Assembly (NCBI RefSeq): GCF_937616625.2 | Contig: NC_065574.1 | Location: forward strand, 12,154,501-12,218,500 | Length of the DNA: 64,000 bases | Source: Mercurialis annua | Taxonomy: Eukaryota; Streptophyta; Magnoliopsida; Malpighiales; Euphorbiaceae | Direction of reading: 5' to 3' | Part shown: piece by piece, positions 36,315 to 49,100 of the stretch | How the letters are laid out: every line of letters starts with the position of its first letter | How positions within the stretch are numbered: the first letter of the stretch is position 1 | The notes under the pieces: model-generated | Told to the model about the DNA's origin: nothing | The model's input: the letters and a program-made list of their open reading frames with translations, nothing else | Database searches by the model: none | Position numbers and translations under genes: made by a program

Positions 36315-39300
36315 ATATTACATTCTCAACAGGAATTTCATTTTGTCAATCACCAAAGAAGCAATTTTATTGCATAAAGCCAAAAAACTGGCAAAGAACA
36401 AGCTGATAATCAGCTACAACAACAGCCTAACTAAAAAAGGCAAACAAGAAGCTAATTACTTCTACATCTACTCATAACATCAGCTTTAATACTTCTGAAC
36501 ACTTGATCACTATTGGCTAATTTCTAATTGAAGATAACTTCATTCCTTGCATGCTAGATTTGGTACACTGTGGCACATAAGAACAATCTTCTTTCCCTGG
36601 CAATCAACGATCTACCATTGCATTTTCTAATAAAATAACTGATCTCTCTTCTCCAAGGCATATGCTATTAGTTATACCCAATCTTTTTCAGAACACATGC
36701 CCAAACATCATAGGAGAGCTTACACCTAAAGAATAGATGGTTGACATCCTCAGGGCACTAGTTACATAAACTAGTAATACTCGGTAAGACCGAGGTCGAA
36801 TCCCACAAGAATGAGAGATTTAAAGTGAGTGAAATATGATTTTGAAATCCAATTCGTTTAGCAATAGCAAGGTAGTTTATTTGGACTTTGAACAATTAAA
36901 ACATTAATTAAAGCAAACACAATTACTAAACAATTTAACTAGAAAAATGCAATAAACAAGTGATTGAATGATTAAGATAAACTATGGATAACGAGCTTGA
37001 GGGGTGATACTACGATTAACCAATTACTATCAAGGGGTCGGACTATGACTTCTAAACGCGAACCGAGTTTTTTTTTAAATCGCAACTCCCGCTCTCTCGA
37101 GCCTCAAAGAGTTACAACACCACAACTAATTAAGCTCAACCTACTCTCGTAGCACTAAACACAATTAGAGGCAATTAGCAATTAAACACAACTCATAGGT
37201 CACCTAATTACTAACCCACTCTCATGGTGTTACTAATTAAGCATCTAATTAATTAATTCCAATTAATAAACCCTCTCTCAAGGTAAAAATTAATCTAGCA
37301 ACAAATACTAGGAGATCAATCTAGCATAGGCATTAAGCAATTAATTAGAACACACAAGCCAAACCCTAACCAAATCTAGCAATTATTCAACCATCATATC
37401 AACCCCCAAACATGGAGGTTTTAGCTACTCATGACAAAGTTAAAATCAACAAACAACCAAAAACAATTAATAAATATAAAGAAAGAATTAAATACCTCTT
37501 GAAGACAATAAATGAGTAGAGACATTAGTTAGAAAAGATAAAACTTCATTAAATTGCAATATCCATATAATAAAAGCTTAAAATGTTCATCAATGGGAGA
37601 TACTAAAAATGATGGAAATGATGAAGAAGATGGTGACTCAAAACCCTAAAATTAATCTACTCCTAAAAATGACTAAAAATGTGTAGAAAATAAGTGATGT
37701 ATGTATTTACATGATAAGTGATACCCTAAAGGTGAGAGATAATGAGCCTTATATAGGTAAAAACAAAAGAGGAAACATAAAAAACATTCTAGTCCACGTT
37801 TTGTTGGGCTAAATAAGGAAAATGTTCAAAGCAAAGCTCTAAACTCGAATTTTGGTCTTTTCTGAGTTTTCTTCATGTCTCTATCGAGAAGCTTGTTGAG
37901 AAGTGCTTCTTGATCGAGACCCAATTTTGGCTTGCTCTCTGTTCCTTTTTGTAACACTGGTCTCTATCGAGAAGCTCATCTGAACATGCTTCTCGATCGA
38001 GACATGCACAAAAGTTTGTCTTGAAAGAGACACTATTTCTGCTGCGCAACGACTGACTTCAAAACTCCATAACTCGTTGTAGACACCTCCAAATGAGCTG
38101 ATTCTTGAACCGTTGGAAAGATTAGGATGTCTACTTAAACATTCATGAAGAACACAAGTTCATTTGAAGCCTCTAGCTAGTCCATATTTGTCAATAAGTG
38201 CAGCGGGGTCAGATTTTCAGGGTTGCAAATGTGCTTTCGGTATCTCTTTACTTCGGAAACCTTCAGAATGCTCAAATTAAACCCAAAACTCATTGATTTC
38301 CATGTATTTAACCTTAAATACTAAAACACACAATAAGACCTATAATAGTTCAATTATAACAATAAAAGCATGTTAGAAAGACCAAAACCGATATAGAAAA
38401 TAGGAGTATTTCTACTCCTATCAGCTAACCAAGTAGTAAAGCTATAAATGAATGTCTAGGAATGTTTCCAGAAAATCAGATAATCTTGCATTAGGGAACT
38501 CTACAGCTTCCAGTATTCAATTTTCTCCAAAGACTTTAGATGGTAAAAATGTCATTATTTTGAGCTTTCCAGATGATGTTGTCTGTAGTTTCAGGGTTGA
38601 TACAATAGTTATTTGTGACTTGGTCCTAAATCTCTTAGGTAGCTTCATCAATGGGGTTAGCGAAGACCCATTGGTTGTTTTTCCAAAGGTCTTTGACAAC
38701 AGCTGATTTGCTAATATCAGCATCAGAGATACTTATATTAAAAAACCTATCAACAATACTTTTCACCTCCAACCAAGGGTCATACCAGAATGAAACCTCT
38801 CACCATTACATAGTTTATAGTCAAAATAAGGCTTGATCAAGTGTCTTATTTTTAGGAGGTTCCTCCAGCTCCATGAGCTATCATAAGGTTTAGTAATTCC
38901 CCAAAAGCTCGGCTTCTTCAATTTGTTTGCACTGACCCATGTAGCCCAGAGAGTGGACTTAAGAGTAACTAAACCCAAACCTATTTTGGCAAGGCAGCAA
39001 TATTCTAGTTCTTTATAGCTTTAACTCCAAGGCCACCAAACACTTTTCTGTCACAGACCCTGGACCAGCTAACTAAAGCACCATTTTTGCTAGCATCTGA
39101 ACCATGCCAGAGGAACCTTCTGCAAACAGCTTCAACTCCTTAAATAATGGAGGCAAAGAGCATGAAAATGGAACTCCAAAAATATGCATGCTGAGAAGGA
39201 TTGGGTTCACCATTTGAAGTCTACCAGCATAAGACAAGTTGTTGCTGGACCATTGGGTTATTCTAGAGGTAATCCTGTTTATCAGATTCTCACAATGGGA

Positions 39301-40262
39301 TTTGTCTAGTTTAGAGGAGATAAGAGGTAACCCTAGATACTTAATAGGATCCCTCTTGGAAGCCAAGGATACCTATAATCTGTTTTTTAGTGACTCCATT
39401 TGCTCCATTGAATAAAATAGAGCTCTTTGTTTGATTAGGACAAAGACCTCAGGGTATTCTTAATAATAGAGACAAAGTGCAGATCACTAATACAAAAGAG
39501 GAAGAGGTCATCAGCAAAGGAAAGTTGGCACAATTTAGTACTTTTACATCCTTTTATGGTAGATAAACCCTGACCCTGGAGCAGTATTTTTCACAATCAT
39601 TCTGGAGAAATACTCCATGCATAACACAAACAGCAGGGGAAAATTGGGTCCCCCTGTCTTAAGCCTCGACCATTATCAAAATAGCCTATAGATTCCCCAT
39701 TTATCAGAATTGAGTACTTCACCTTCCTAGTGCAAGTCATCACCAGATTGATAAAATTTCTTGAGAATCTAAGACCAATTAAAACTTCCTCTATGAAATA
39801 CCAATTAACTGAATCATAAGCCTTTTATATGTCCCCTTTAATAGCACAAGAGTTATTATCACCCCTATGGTAATTTCTAACTATTTCATGAGATAAAAGG
39901 ATATTATCAGCTATGTTTCTAGAGGGGACAAAAGCATATCGACAGGGGTTAACCAATTTATCTAACACAACTCTCATTCTATTGGTTAAAATCTTATATA
40001 TGCATTTGTAGATTACATTACAACATGCAATAGGTCTAAAATATTTTATAGTTTGAGGATCACTAACCTTAGGGACTAAGATAATAGAAGTTGCATTAAG
40101 TTGGGTAAGCATTTTACCAGACTTGAAGAGTTCAGAAATAGCTTTTGATATGACCAACTGTTCTCCAAGTCTTCCTGAAAAACATGCTGTTGTAGCCATC
40201 AGGTCCAGGGGCTTTGTCAACCCCAATATCAAAAATAGACTTTCTGATTTCCTCCATAGTGA
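36315..40262 (-). mobile_element. Decayed LINE relic (reverse transcriptase and zf-RVT), interrupted
   Basis: On the minus strand, from about 40262: KAPGPDG at the RT start; then an ORF 40232-39825 with IILVPKV, FRPIACCNVIYK and YAFVPSRNIADNI; then FADDLFLF at about 39495-39530; then YLGLPL and SYAGRLQMV (39366-39200); and finally zf-RVT pieces ending CPEDVNHLFFRCKLSYDVW at about 36760-36695. Frameshifts and stops are frequent. The 5' end (ORF1 and endonuclease) is missing, as in typical 5'-truncated LINE copies. About 1.67 kb of foreign DNA (36758-38422) splits the zf-RVT region. It cannot encode a working protein. Confidence 0.8.
36758..38422. mobile_element. Unclassified 1.67-kb insertion inside the LINE relic
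   Basis: LINE-like coding sense (W-L-A of the zf-RVT domain) stops at about 38423 and resumes at CPEDVNH at about 36757. Between lies non-coding DNA with CTCGGTAAGACCGAGGTCG near one end and AGGAGTATTTCTACTCCTAT near the other. Such phrases recur in non-coding plant LTR-retrotransposon derivatives, but I cannot see LTRs or a target duplication. About 75 bp of LINE sequence appears lost at the junction. Confidence 0.45.
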
Positions 40263-40514
40263 CAGGTAAATCCATTTTCTTTTTGTTGGACCACATATTG
40301 TTTTATCTTATAAGTATCATTAAGTTTTAAGAGATATTTGTTAGTAGTATATGATGCATGAGTTGTTCGGAGTCGTGCAGGGAATATAATCCATTGAATA
40401 TTAAATTGATGCATAGCTTGTTATGTGTGAACTGTTTGTGTTCAACATCATCCAAACTTTCTTTAGCAGCTCGGCATATTCAAGCTGATACTTCATTTTT
40501 TAAGATATTTTTAA

Positions 40515-40827
40515 GGGTTTATGTCAAAAAAAAAAAATCACGAACTTTACACGTTTTCTTATTTTAATCACGCAGTTTAAATTTTCTCATTTTCATGCAC
40601 GAACTACCACTTTTTCTCAAATTCATGCACGGTGTTGAGGTGACACTCACTCATTGGTGTAAAATGACCTCCACCTCAGCAAATTACACCAATGGAGCCG
40701 TGACACCTCAGCACCGTGCATGAATTTGAGAAAAAGTGGTAGTTCGTGCATGAAAATGAGAAAATTTAAACTTCGTGATTAAAATGAGAAAACGTGCAAA
40801 GTTTGTGAATTTTTATGACATTAACCC
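40515..40827. mobile_element. MULE-like MITE, 313 bp, perfect 9-bp TSD
   Basis: A nearly complete fold-back: GGGTTTATGTC ... GACATTAACCC with arms such as CATGCACGAACTACCAC and CTCAAATTCATGCACGG matched in reverse. TATTTTTAA is duplicated at 40506-40514 and 40828-40836. A diverged relative is at 45017-45336. Confidence 0.88.
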
Positions 40828-41258
40828 TATTTTTAATAAAATGTTTATAAAGTTAATTTGAGAACAAAGTTATAAGAAATTCAATTTTAAAATGCATTCC
40901 AAACATAAATATATAAAAGTCATTGCAATTTTAAATTTTATATTTTTTCATTTCAAATGGTGTAATTCATTTGTAAATGATTTCTATATAAAATTTATTT
41001 ATAAATGAATTTCAATTGACAATTGAAATTGTTTCAAAGGGGGCCTTAATCAAATTGAGATCATGCGGAATAAACAACAAAGTATCATCAGCAAATTGCA
41101 AGATAAAAATCAGATCATTATACCCATCAATACAAACCATTTCCAATGTTACTAATAACAAATTGACTAATTAAAGCTTTTAAACCTTTAATCGTTAAAA
41201 CAAACAATATAAGAGAAAGAGGATCACCATTCTAACTCTTTTTCACATCGAATTTTTT

Positions 41259-43707
41259 GGGCTTCTTACTCAAATAACCAACATTCATGTTTGATTTACT
41301 TTTATACCAACACATATTTGACATTTTAAAACTACCATGCAAGGGAGAAATTATTACTTTTATACCATCCATATAAATAGAACCCTAATAACACAAATCT
41401 TCATAATTACAATTATTTTCTCTCTCCTCAATTTTCTCTCTCCTTTCTCTTTCAATTCACCTTTCACACAAATTTCAGATTTGTTCTTCGCACCAATCCG
41501 CCTCCGCCGTTCCATTTTTGTCGTTTTGCCTCCGCCGTTCCACCATCTTTCTTTTATCATTTTGATTTCAGATCTGAAGTTTTTTTTTTCATTTTCAGAT
41601 CTATAATTTGTTTATTTTTACTGTTGTTTTCACCATTAAACATGTATGAAGATTATCTTTAAAGAATCTAATACTCATTTCATGTAATGTAGAATAATTT
41701 TGTGATTCTATGGAATAAAATTCTGTTATTTCTGCATTTTCTTGTGTTTCTGCGTTTTTTTTATTCTGCAGAACGATTTGTTGATGATGATTGATTGCTG
41801 AATTATTGTAATGTTACAGTGTTGTTGATTTTATGTTGACTTTATGTTGATATCAACTGATTTTTTTATTTTTACATTGACAACTAAGATAACATTGTCT
41901 GTGAAATAAACTAAAAAAATTAAATTAAATTAAATTGAGACTAGATAATGATGTGGTAGCATCGGGGAAGAAGACATATAATGATGTTGTATTATTGTAA
42001 TGTTACAATGTTGATATGATGTTGATTTTCGGTTGATATTTTGTTGATTTTAGCATCGGTGAAGAAGACAATAATGATGTTAAATTATTGTAATGTTACA
42101 ATGTTGATCTTATGTTGATATAGTGTTGACATGGTGTTGACATGGTGTTGATTTTGGTATAGGTAAAAAATATAAATAATGATTTTGAATTATTATAATA
42201 TTATAAATTTGAATTTATGTTGATATTATGTTGATTTTGTGTTGGTATTTTAGATTGGAAAAATAATTTATTAATCTTTGATTAATTTAATGTTGATTTT
42301 ATATTGATATATATAAAAAATAAAATATATGATAAATAATAAATTTTGATTAATTATTAGCAAAAATAAAGGTAAATAAATATTAAAAATAAAAATTAGT
42401 GTTAAAAAAGATTTATTAAATGTTGTTGATATTATGTTGATATTGTGTTGATATTAAAACTGACAAAAATGTCAACAATAAATAATGTACACATGTTAAT
42501 TTTATATTGATTTTGTGTTGATTTTGAGTTGATATTTGATTAATTTTAATGACAAATAGTATACACATGTTGATTTTGTGTTGATCTTCAATTAATTTTA
42601 GGGATATGTGCATGTTAATTTTAGGTTGATTTTAGGTTGACATCGAGTTGATTTTGCGTTGATTTTAATTAATATAGCTTAAATAATTGTACATCAATAA
42701 AATTCAACATTGATTTTATAATAAAGTTTGTACGTAGAACATAATATAAGGAGCAAAAAAACCAACCAAATTTCAAAAATGCCGAAATGAATTTAGTACA
42801 TTCTAATAAAATAACACTCTATAAAATGAAAGTTATATAAAAATGGCTGAATACCAATAACATATGTTTATGTAGGGAATTTCAGAACGTTTATCGAGAA
42901 AAAAACACAAAGAGATCAATCATTCAAACAAATATGTGCACTCCACATTCCATCCTGCTGCTTTTCAAATAAACATCTATTCCGCAAACTTACAGGAGGC
43001 ATTTATTTCATAGACAATATTATCTTGTTTGTCAATGTTAAAATAAAAAAAAATAGTTGATATCAACATAATATCAACATAAAATCAACATAAAATCAAC
43101 AACACTGTAACATAACAGTAGTTCAGCAATCAATCATCATCTACAAATTGTTCTGCAGAATAAAAAAACGTAGAAATACAACAAAACACAAAAAAATGCA
43201 GAGTTAACAGATTTTATTACATAAAATCACAAAATTATTTCTACATATCATGAAATAAGTATTAAATTCTTTAAAAATACTCTTTATACATGTTTAATGG
43301 TGAATAAACAGTAAAAGATAAACAAATTACAAATCTGAAAATGAAAATATAAATAACAAAAAATTTCAGATCTAAAATCAAAAATAGAAAAGAAAGATGG
43401 CGTGGCGAGACAAAGGTGAAACGACGGAGGCGAAACGACGGAGATGGAACAGCAAAAACGGAACGGCGGAGGCGGAAGCGGAACCCCGGAAGCGAAGAAA
43501 TAAGAACATGGAGAAACTCTGCTGGACTCATGGAGAAGAAGAAGGAGCCGCCAAAATTCAAGAGAAAAAGAAAAAACGGTAGAAAAGTAAGAATTCAAAG
43601 AAATTAGGTTACAATTTTAATTTTGGATGGTATGAAATGTAAACTTTGGCTTTAGACTGTATAAAAGTAAATTTGGGCCAATTTTCTGTATATTGGGTAA
43701 AAAACCC
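41259..43707. mobile_element. MULE-like element with about 660-700-bp terminal repeats, perfect 9-bp TSD
   Basis: GAATTTTTT is duplicated at 41250-41258 and 43708-43716. The arms run about 41259-41918 and 43008-43707 in inverted orientation, sharing for example ACTTTTATACCATCC, CCGCCTCCGCCGTTCC, CACCATTAAACATGTAT and GATGATGATTGATTGCTGAA. Part of each arm is pyrimidine-rich and resembles a promoter or leader. The interior has no transposase. ORFs such as 43271-43598 are arm sequence. Confidence 0.87.
41990..42680. repeat. TTGAT-rich simple repeat in the MULE interior
   Basis: Dozens of TATGTTGATTTTGTGTTGAT-like words occur in direct orientation with variable spacing (TGTTGATATTATGTTGATAT, GTGTTGATTTTGAGTTGATA). 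It is a degenerate minisatellite with no coding meaning. Confidence 0.7.
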
Positions 43708-43800
43708 GAATTTTTTTAGGACTCTCACTTACAAAAACTGAGAGCTGAGCTAAATTAAAAAAGGCCGAAATTCACTTCCACCAAGTGCAATCGAAATCCA

Positions 43801-45016
43801 TTCCTACAATTCAAGTTTTATACTTTTTAAATTTTGATTTGATATATTTACAATAATAGAATGAAAATTCTTTTTTTAGTTTGATATCTTCTATTATGTG
43901 TGACAATGTAATCCCAAATTCCCACTCGAACCGAACCAAATCCAAGTTCCAAATTTAGTCCGGGACAAAAAATATTAAAACTATTATAGAAAAATAAATT
44001 TGTACAAAGAAATATATTTGTACAACAAAAATTAAATAATATTTTTTTATATTTTTTGAAATATATTTTAAAAATAAAATTTGAAAAAAATATATTTAAA
44101 TAAATAAACATTTTTATATTTTGAAAAAAAAAAACAAGTTTTTAAAAGAAATTGACAACAATTAATTTTTTTGAATTTTGTTTTGAACAGACTCATAAAA
44201 TCGAACCGGACTGAACCGAACGCAAAAAAAAAATGAAATCCCAAAAACAAATATTTCTAGGTACTGGAATTCCATGTATTCTTTGGAAAAGAAATCCTAA
44301 TAAAATCATATTTCTAGAATTAATTTTTTTTATTTATATACCAAATCAAATAATTGAAATGAGAATAGGGTTTTCATTTCAAAATGTCATACGGAAGTCG
44401 GCAGAGAACGCACACTCATGGAAATTGGTAATTCAGACTCTTTTTTGCAGCAAAAACTTATATGACCCCCTGGCAATGTTCAATACATACAGCCTTGCCA
44501 ACATCTCCAAGAACTATAGTGGTTGTAGCATCGGACAGAAATGGTGGCAATGTACGTATAAGCTGAATCCTTTGTTCATCGTTTGCGGTCCAAAATGGCA
44601 ACTTTAGCAAAATTCACAACTTGAATCTTTTTATTTTCGATTAATTTTTTGCACATTTTGTTTGTTGTTTTACTTGTTTCTTATGATGTTTCTTAAATTT
44701 TTGATAGAGTTGTAAATATCATATAGTTAAATCTTGTCATATGACTTTTTAAATTATACTAAAATGATATCACAAAGAACATTTGACCACTTAAACATGG
44801 CTGCCATTGATTGAAAGCCCATGAAAAAGTTATAAATAGCCCATAAAATCATTTTAAGTAAATTGCAGACAAGAGCAAGAGAAGACCCAGCTATGAAAAC
44901 TGAAAAGAAAGAAATGCATAACAAAATTTGCCGAGTGGAGGTCATTCCATATAAAATGATTATAATTTGAAAACATGAACCTCTATAATCATCAATCGTC
45001 ATAAGAATGATAAGAA
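43801..45016. other. AT-rich DNA with one possible gene fragment
   Basis: Mostly A/T runs (43960-44230). The only non-random part is 44390-44612, listed separately. Confidence 0.4.
44458..44605 (-). pseudogene. Unidentified coding-like fragment
   Basis: The minus strand reads LPFWTANDEQRIQLIRTLPP, then FLSDATTTIVLGDVGKAVCI, ending EHCQGVI and a stop, without interruption. The composition looks like real protein and differs from the flanking A/T runs. I do not recognise the family. No good upstream acceptor or start is visible. It may be an orphan last exon or a captured fragment. Confidence 0.25.
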
Positions 45017-45336
45017 GGAGTAATGTTTTAAAAATTTAACAATTTAATACGTTTTCTCATTTTAATCATGTCAAATCGTCATTTTCATAACCAATTACCA
45101 ATTTTTCTCAAATCCATATACTGTTAAAAAATCTGGAAAAACATATTGATGTGTGACTATCTACTTCGTTATGACATGTCACTATACGGTTGTCAAATCA
45201 GCAATTTTTTATCGGATTTTTGAACGGTGTATGAATTTGAGAAAAATTGATATTTTGTATAAAGAAATGACGATTTTTGACGGCGTGATTAAAATAAAAA
45301 ACGTATAAAGTTGGTAAATTTTTATGACACTAACCC
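45017..45336. mobile_element. Diverged relative of the MITE at 40515-40827
   Basis: It shares CGTTTTCTCATTTTAATCA, TTTTCATAACC, TTTTTCTCAAATCCAT and the end GACACTAACCC in the same order as that MITE, with the reversed partner arm at 45225-45336. No target duplication remains, so it is older. Confidence 0.55.
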
Positions 45337-45585
45337 TATTAAAAACATGTGATTTATCAAAAGCACCAAATAAAGTTGAAAGAGGCAATACAATACTTTT
45401 CAAAGAATTATTATAAAGATTTTCGTGGAGGAAATTAATCAAATAAACAATGTACATTACTGACAAATTTATTTGTATTCACAAATGGAAGAATCTCAAA
45501 CTAACAATGGTTTTCTCAGAAAAACAGGTTAGGGACTTTAGAGTACGAGAAAAATAACATGCATCAGTCATAACAAAAAAATCAA

Positions 45586-45997
45586 GAGTAAATTATTCTA
45601 AAACTCCTTACGTTTGTCATAATTTTTAATTTGGTACCATTTATTTGAAAATCAAACGATTTGAAATTTTAATTTTGATTTTGTAAATTATAAGACCCCT
45701 CTGTTAAATATAGGTACTAAATTGTTAACGGAATAAAATGCGAGGTAACCAAATCGTTTGAAAATGAGGTACAAAATTCTTTAACATAATTGAAACTGAG
45801 GTACCAAATCGTTTATATAATTGAAACTGAGATACCAAATCGCTTGAAAGTCAATTTCAAATCATTAACGGAACTAATAAAAATGCCTTATAGTTTATAA
45901 AATCAAAACTGAGATACCAAATCGTTGAATTTTCAAATAAGGAGAATCAAACTGTAAATTATGACAAACGTGAGGGGGGCCTTGGAGTAATTTGCTC
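45586..45997. mobile_element. MULE-like MITE, 412 bp, perfect 9-bp TSD
   Basis: The ends GAGTAAATTATTC ... GGAGTAATTTGCTC extend as inverted arms (CGTTTGTCATAATTT on both sides). AAAAATCAA is duplicated at 45577-45585 and 45998-46006. The middle has repeated GAGGTACCAAATCGTTT words. The same family forms the DNA into which the MULE at 25982 inserted. Confidence 0.85.
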
Positions 45998-46139
45998 AAA
46001 AATCAAAACTAAAATTTGCTACTTCTTCCCAACCAGTATTTGAATTTCAATTGTATTCCACACCGGTTTACTTTCAGTGTAATAGCTAGCATTCATTCAG
46101 TTTCTTTTTTTTTTTGAGAGGAAAAGAAGACTTTATTGA

Positions 46140-49100
46140 TTAGAATGAAACAATAAGTTCGTTGACCGGGGAAGGAATTTCACCGTCAAACATACAGTCT
46201 TTTCCGATAAAAATACCCCATTTAGCGAGGGCATGTGCAACAAGATTGCAATTTCTACTAACATGACGAAAGATAACATTCTTCTCTTGAGCTGCTGCAA
46301 TACAGTCTTCAATAATCATTTGAACGTGATCAATGGCTACACCTTGCTGCTGAAAACGCTTGACAACAGTAAGGGCATCTGTCTCAACAACCTGCTCCTT
46401 AACTTGCAAATCAGCAACCATTTGTAACCCCAACCGAACTGCTAAGGCCTCAGCTAGTTCTACTTCAGTCACCCCATGCAAGATAGCTACACCACACTTC
46501 ACCACTATACCTGAGCTGTCCCTACAAACAGCGCTAATGGCAGCTAACTTTTTCTGAGCTGAAATTGCAGCATCGGAGTTGATTTTAAGAACATTGGGAG
46601 GAGGGGGCTGCCAAGTAGTATCATCTCTTACCTTAGGGAGAACCTGACGTTCAACACCACGGCCACGAAAAGAGGAGACGTTGCGAAAGAGAAGCTGAGC
46701 TGGCTGCCTAGGATTCGAGAAGACAATGTTGTTACGATCATTCCAGAGCATCCATAAGCAGATTATAAAAATTTGAAGATCATCAGCTTTAAGGGTAGAG
46801 AACATAACTCCTAACCAGTCAATCAACGACAGGGCCTGCATTTCATTCACTCTCAAGTTTAATGGAGATAAAAGCCATAAACCCCTCACTTCTTCACACT
46901 CTTTCAAAGCGTGTAGGTCAGTCTCAGCTTGCGTACCGCATCTCGGGCAAAGGTTGACAACAGGGACTGCTCGTTTTGCCAGATTATCCAAGCAAGATAG
47001 CGATTTATGACAGATGCGCCAGAGAAAGTGACGGATCTTCGGTTGGACAGATACCTGCCAGATCTTCGTCCAAAGCTTGTCCGGATCAGAAATAGTTGAT
47101 GAACTCGCACTTCCCCTATTCAAGATATTGCAGGCTTTATAGTATCCAGATTTTACCGAGTAGAAACCATTCCTATTCGAGGGCCAAAAAAGCTTGTCCG
47201 GAGGAAGTCTATTGCTGATAGGGATCTTGAGAATATCAGTGGCAACCGAAGGAGAGAAAGCAGCCATAACTTTATCATGGTCCCAGCTGGGCTGCTGAAC
47301 GTTGATAAAGGAGCTAACATTACAATCGTCTGGGGCATGAACAGGACCCAACGGCTTTAAAAAATTTGAAGTGGTAATCCAGTTATCCTTACGCACATTC
47401 ACTGACTTACCATCCCCAATTCTCCATGCTATGCCGGCATCAATAATTTTCTTCCCTTCCATAATACTTTGCCAAACGAAACTCGCACCTCGTCTCAAAT
47501 GGGCACGAAGGAAAGACTCCTGCGGGAAGTATTTGGCTTTGAAAACTCTGGCACAGAGAGAGTCTGGACACCGAATTAAACGCCAAGCCTGTTTGGCTAG
47601 CATCGCCAGGTTAAAAGCCCTTAAATTTCGAAAACCGAGACCACCCTCTTTCTTGGCCTTACAGATTTTGTTCCAGCTAACCCATGAAATTTTCCGCTTA
47701 TCATCAACACCGTTCCACCAAAACTTGGAAATAATACTCTGCATGTCCGCACAGAACGAGATAGGCAAAGCAAAACAACTCATAATGTAAGTTGGTATAG
47801 ATTGAGCAATGGATTTAATAAGAGTTTCTTTGCCTGCTTTAGATAAAAACCTTTCCTTCCATCCTAGAGTTCTCTTGTTCAGCCGGTCTCTGAGAAAAGC
47901 AAAAATAGGTTTTTTAGATCGACCAACCATAGTAGGCATCCCCAAGTATTTCTTAAAATAAGGCACCACTTGAATGCCAAGAATCTGCTGAATAGATTGT
48001 TTGCCCTCCTGCGCTACCCCTGAACTGAAAAGTAATTCAGACTTGTCAAAATTGACAACTTGTCCAGTCGCCGTTTCAAACAAGCCGATTATCTTCTTCA
48101 CAGCGTGACATTCTTTACTCGTGGCCTGGGCAAACAGGACGCTATCGTCTGCAAAAAATAAATGATTGACTTTAGGTGCTCCTCGACATAGTCGACTGCC
48201 CGTTATACTGCCTTCTCGGACACCCTTCCTGAGCAAAGCAGAAAAACCTTCCATACAAAAGAGAAACAAATATGGTGATAGTGGGTCGCCTTGTCGAAGG
48301 CCTCGCTGAGGTTGCAGGAAGCCGTGTGGCGTGCCATTAACAAGGAAAGAAAAGGTTACCGAAGACATACAAACAGCAATAAGCTTAGTAAAATGCACCG
48401 GAAAGCCCATTTTACGCATCGCCTTCTCAATGAAACTCCATTCTACCCTGTCGTACGCCTTGCTCATATCCAACTTTAGAGCAATCGATCCTTTCTTACC
48501 CTGAGACCTCTTAGCCATGGAGTGGAATAATTCGAACGCAATCAGCGCATTATCAGAGATGAGTCTCCCCGGGACAAAAGCACTTTGTGATTCATGGATC
48601 AAACTGGATAACACTCTCTTCAATCTATTGGCAAGCACCTTAGCTATCAACTTGTACACAACATTGCATAGACTAATAGGTCGAAGATCTTTCATGGACT
48701 CCGGAGATGGCTTCTTAGGAATAAGAGTAATGAAAGTGTGATTCATATCTTTCGGCATAACCCCAGACTGTAAGACTCCGAGAACACATTTGACTACATC
48801 CTTTCCGACAATGTGCCAATAAGAACTATAAAAGAGAGCAGGCATACCATCAGGACCTGGAGCCTTTGTTGGACCCATCTGCTTGAGCGCTGAAACAACC
48901 TCCTCTTCGCGAAATTCAGCCTGCAAATCAGAGAACTGCTCCTCCGTAATACACGAATCGAAACTGTCAACTACGGCCTCTTGATTTATCGGATTGGATG
49001 ATGTAAACAATTTCCTGAAGTACTCCGTGACAACCACTGCAACCGCCTCACCTACCCGCCAGTTACCCAAATCATCTTGGATCCTATGAATGGTATTGGT

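Larger units (their letters stand above)
41045..43800 (-). pseudogene. Second LINE RT relic, split by a MULE
   Basis: Minus-strand pieces of a LINE reverse transcriptase lie on both sides of 41259-43707. At 43790-43717 there is a block like the family's SVLVNGSP...F motif. At 41249-41045 it continues with GDPLSLILF and ADDTLLF (the RT active site). Stops and frameshifts occur throughout. Joining across the MULE and one copy of its 9-bp duplication restores the domain order, so the LINE fragment was the target. Confidence 0.65.

Noticed and set aside
36794..36825. tRNA-like B-box phrase (GGTCGAATCCC)
   Set aside because: No cloverleaf can be drawn around it and no A box at the right distance; it is part of a repeated element.
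43271..43607. Overlapping ORFs of 60-104 codons on both strands
   Set aside because: They lie wholly in a MULE terminal repeat whose inverted copy at 41.3-41.6 kb does not keep the same frames.
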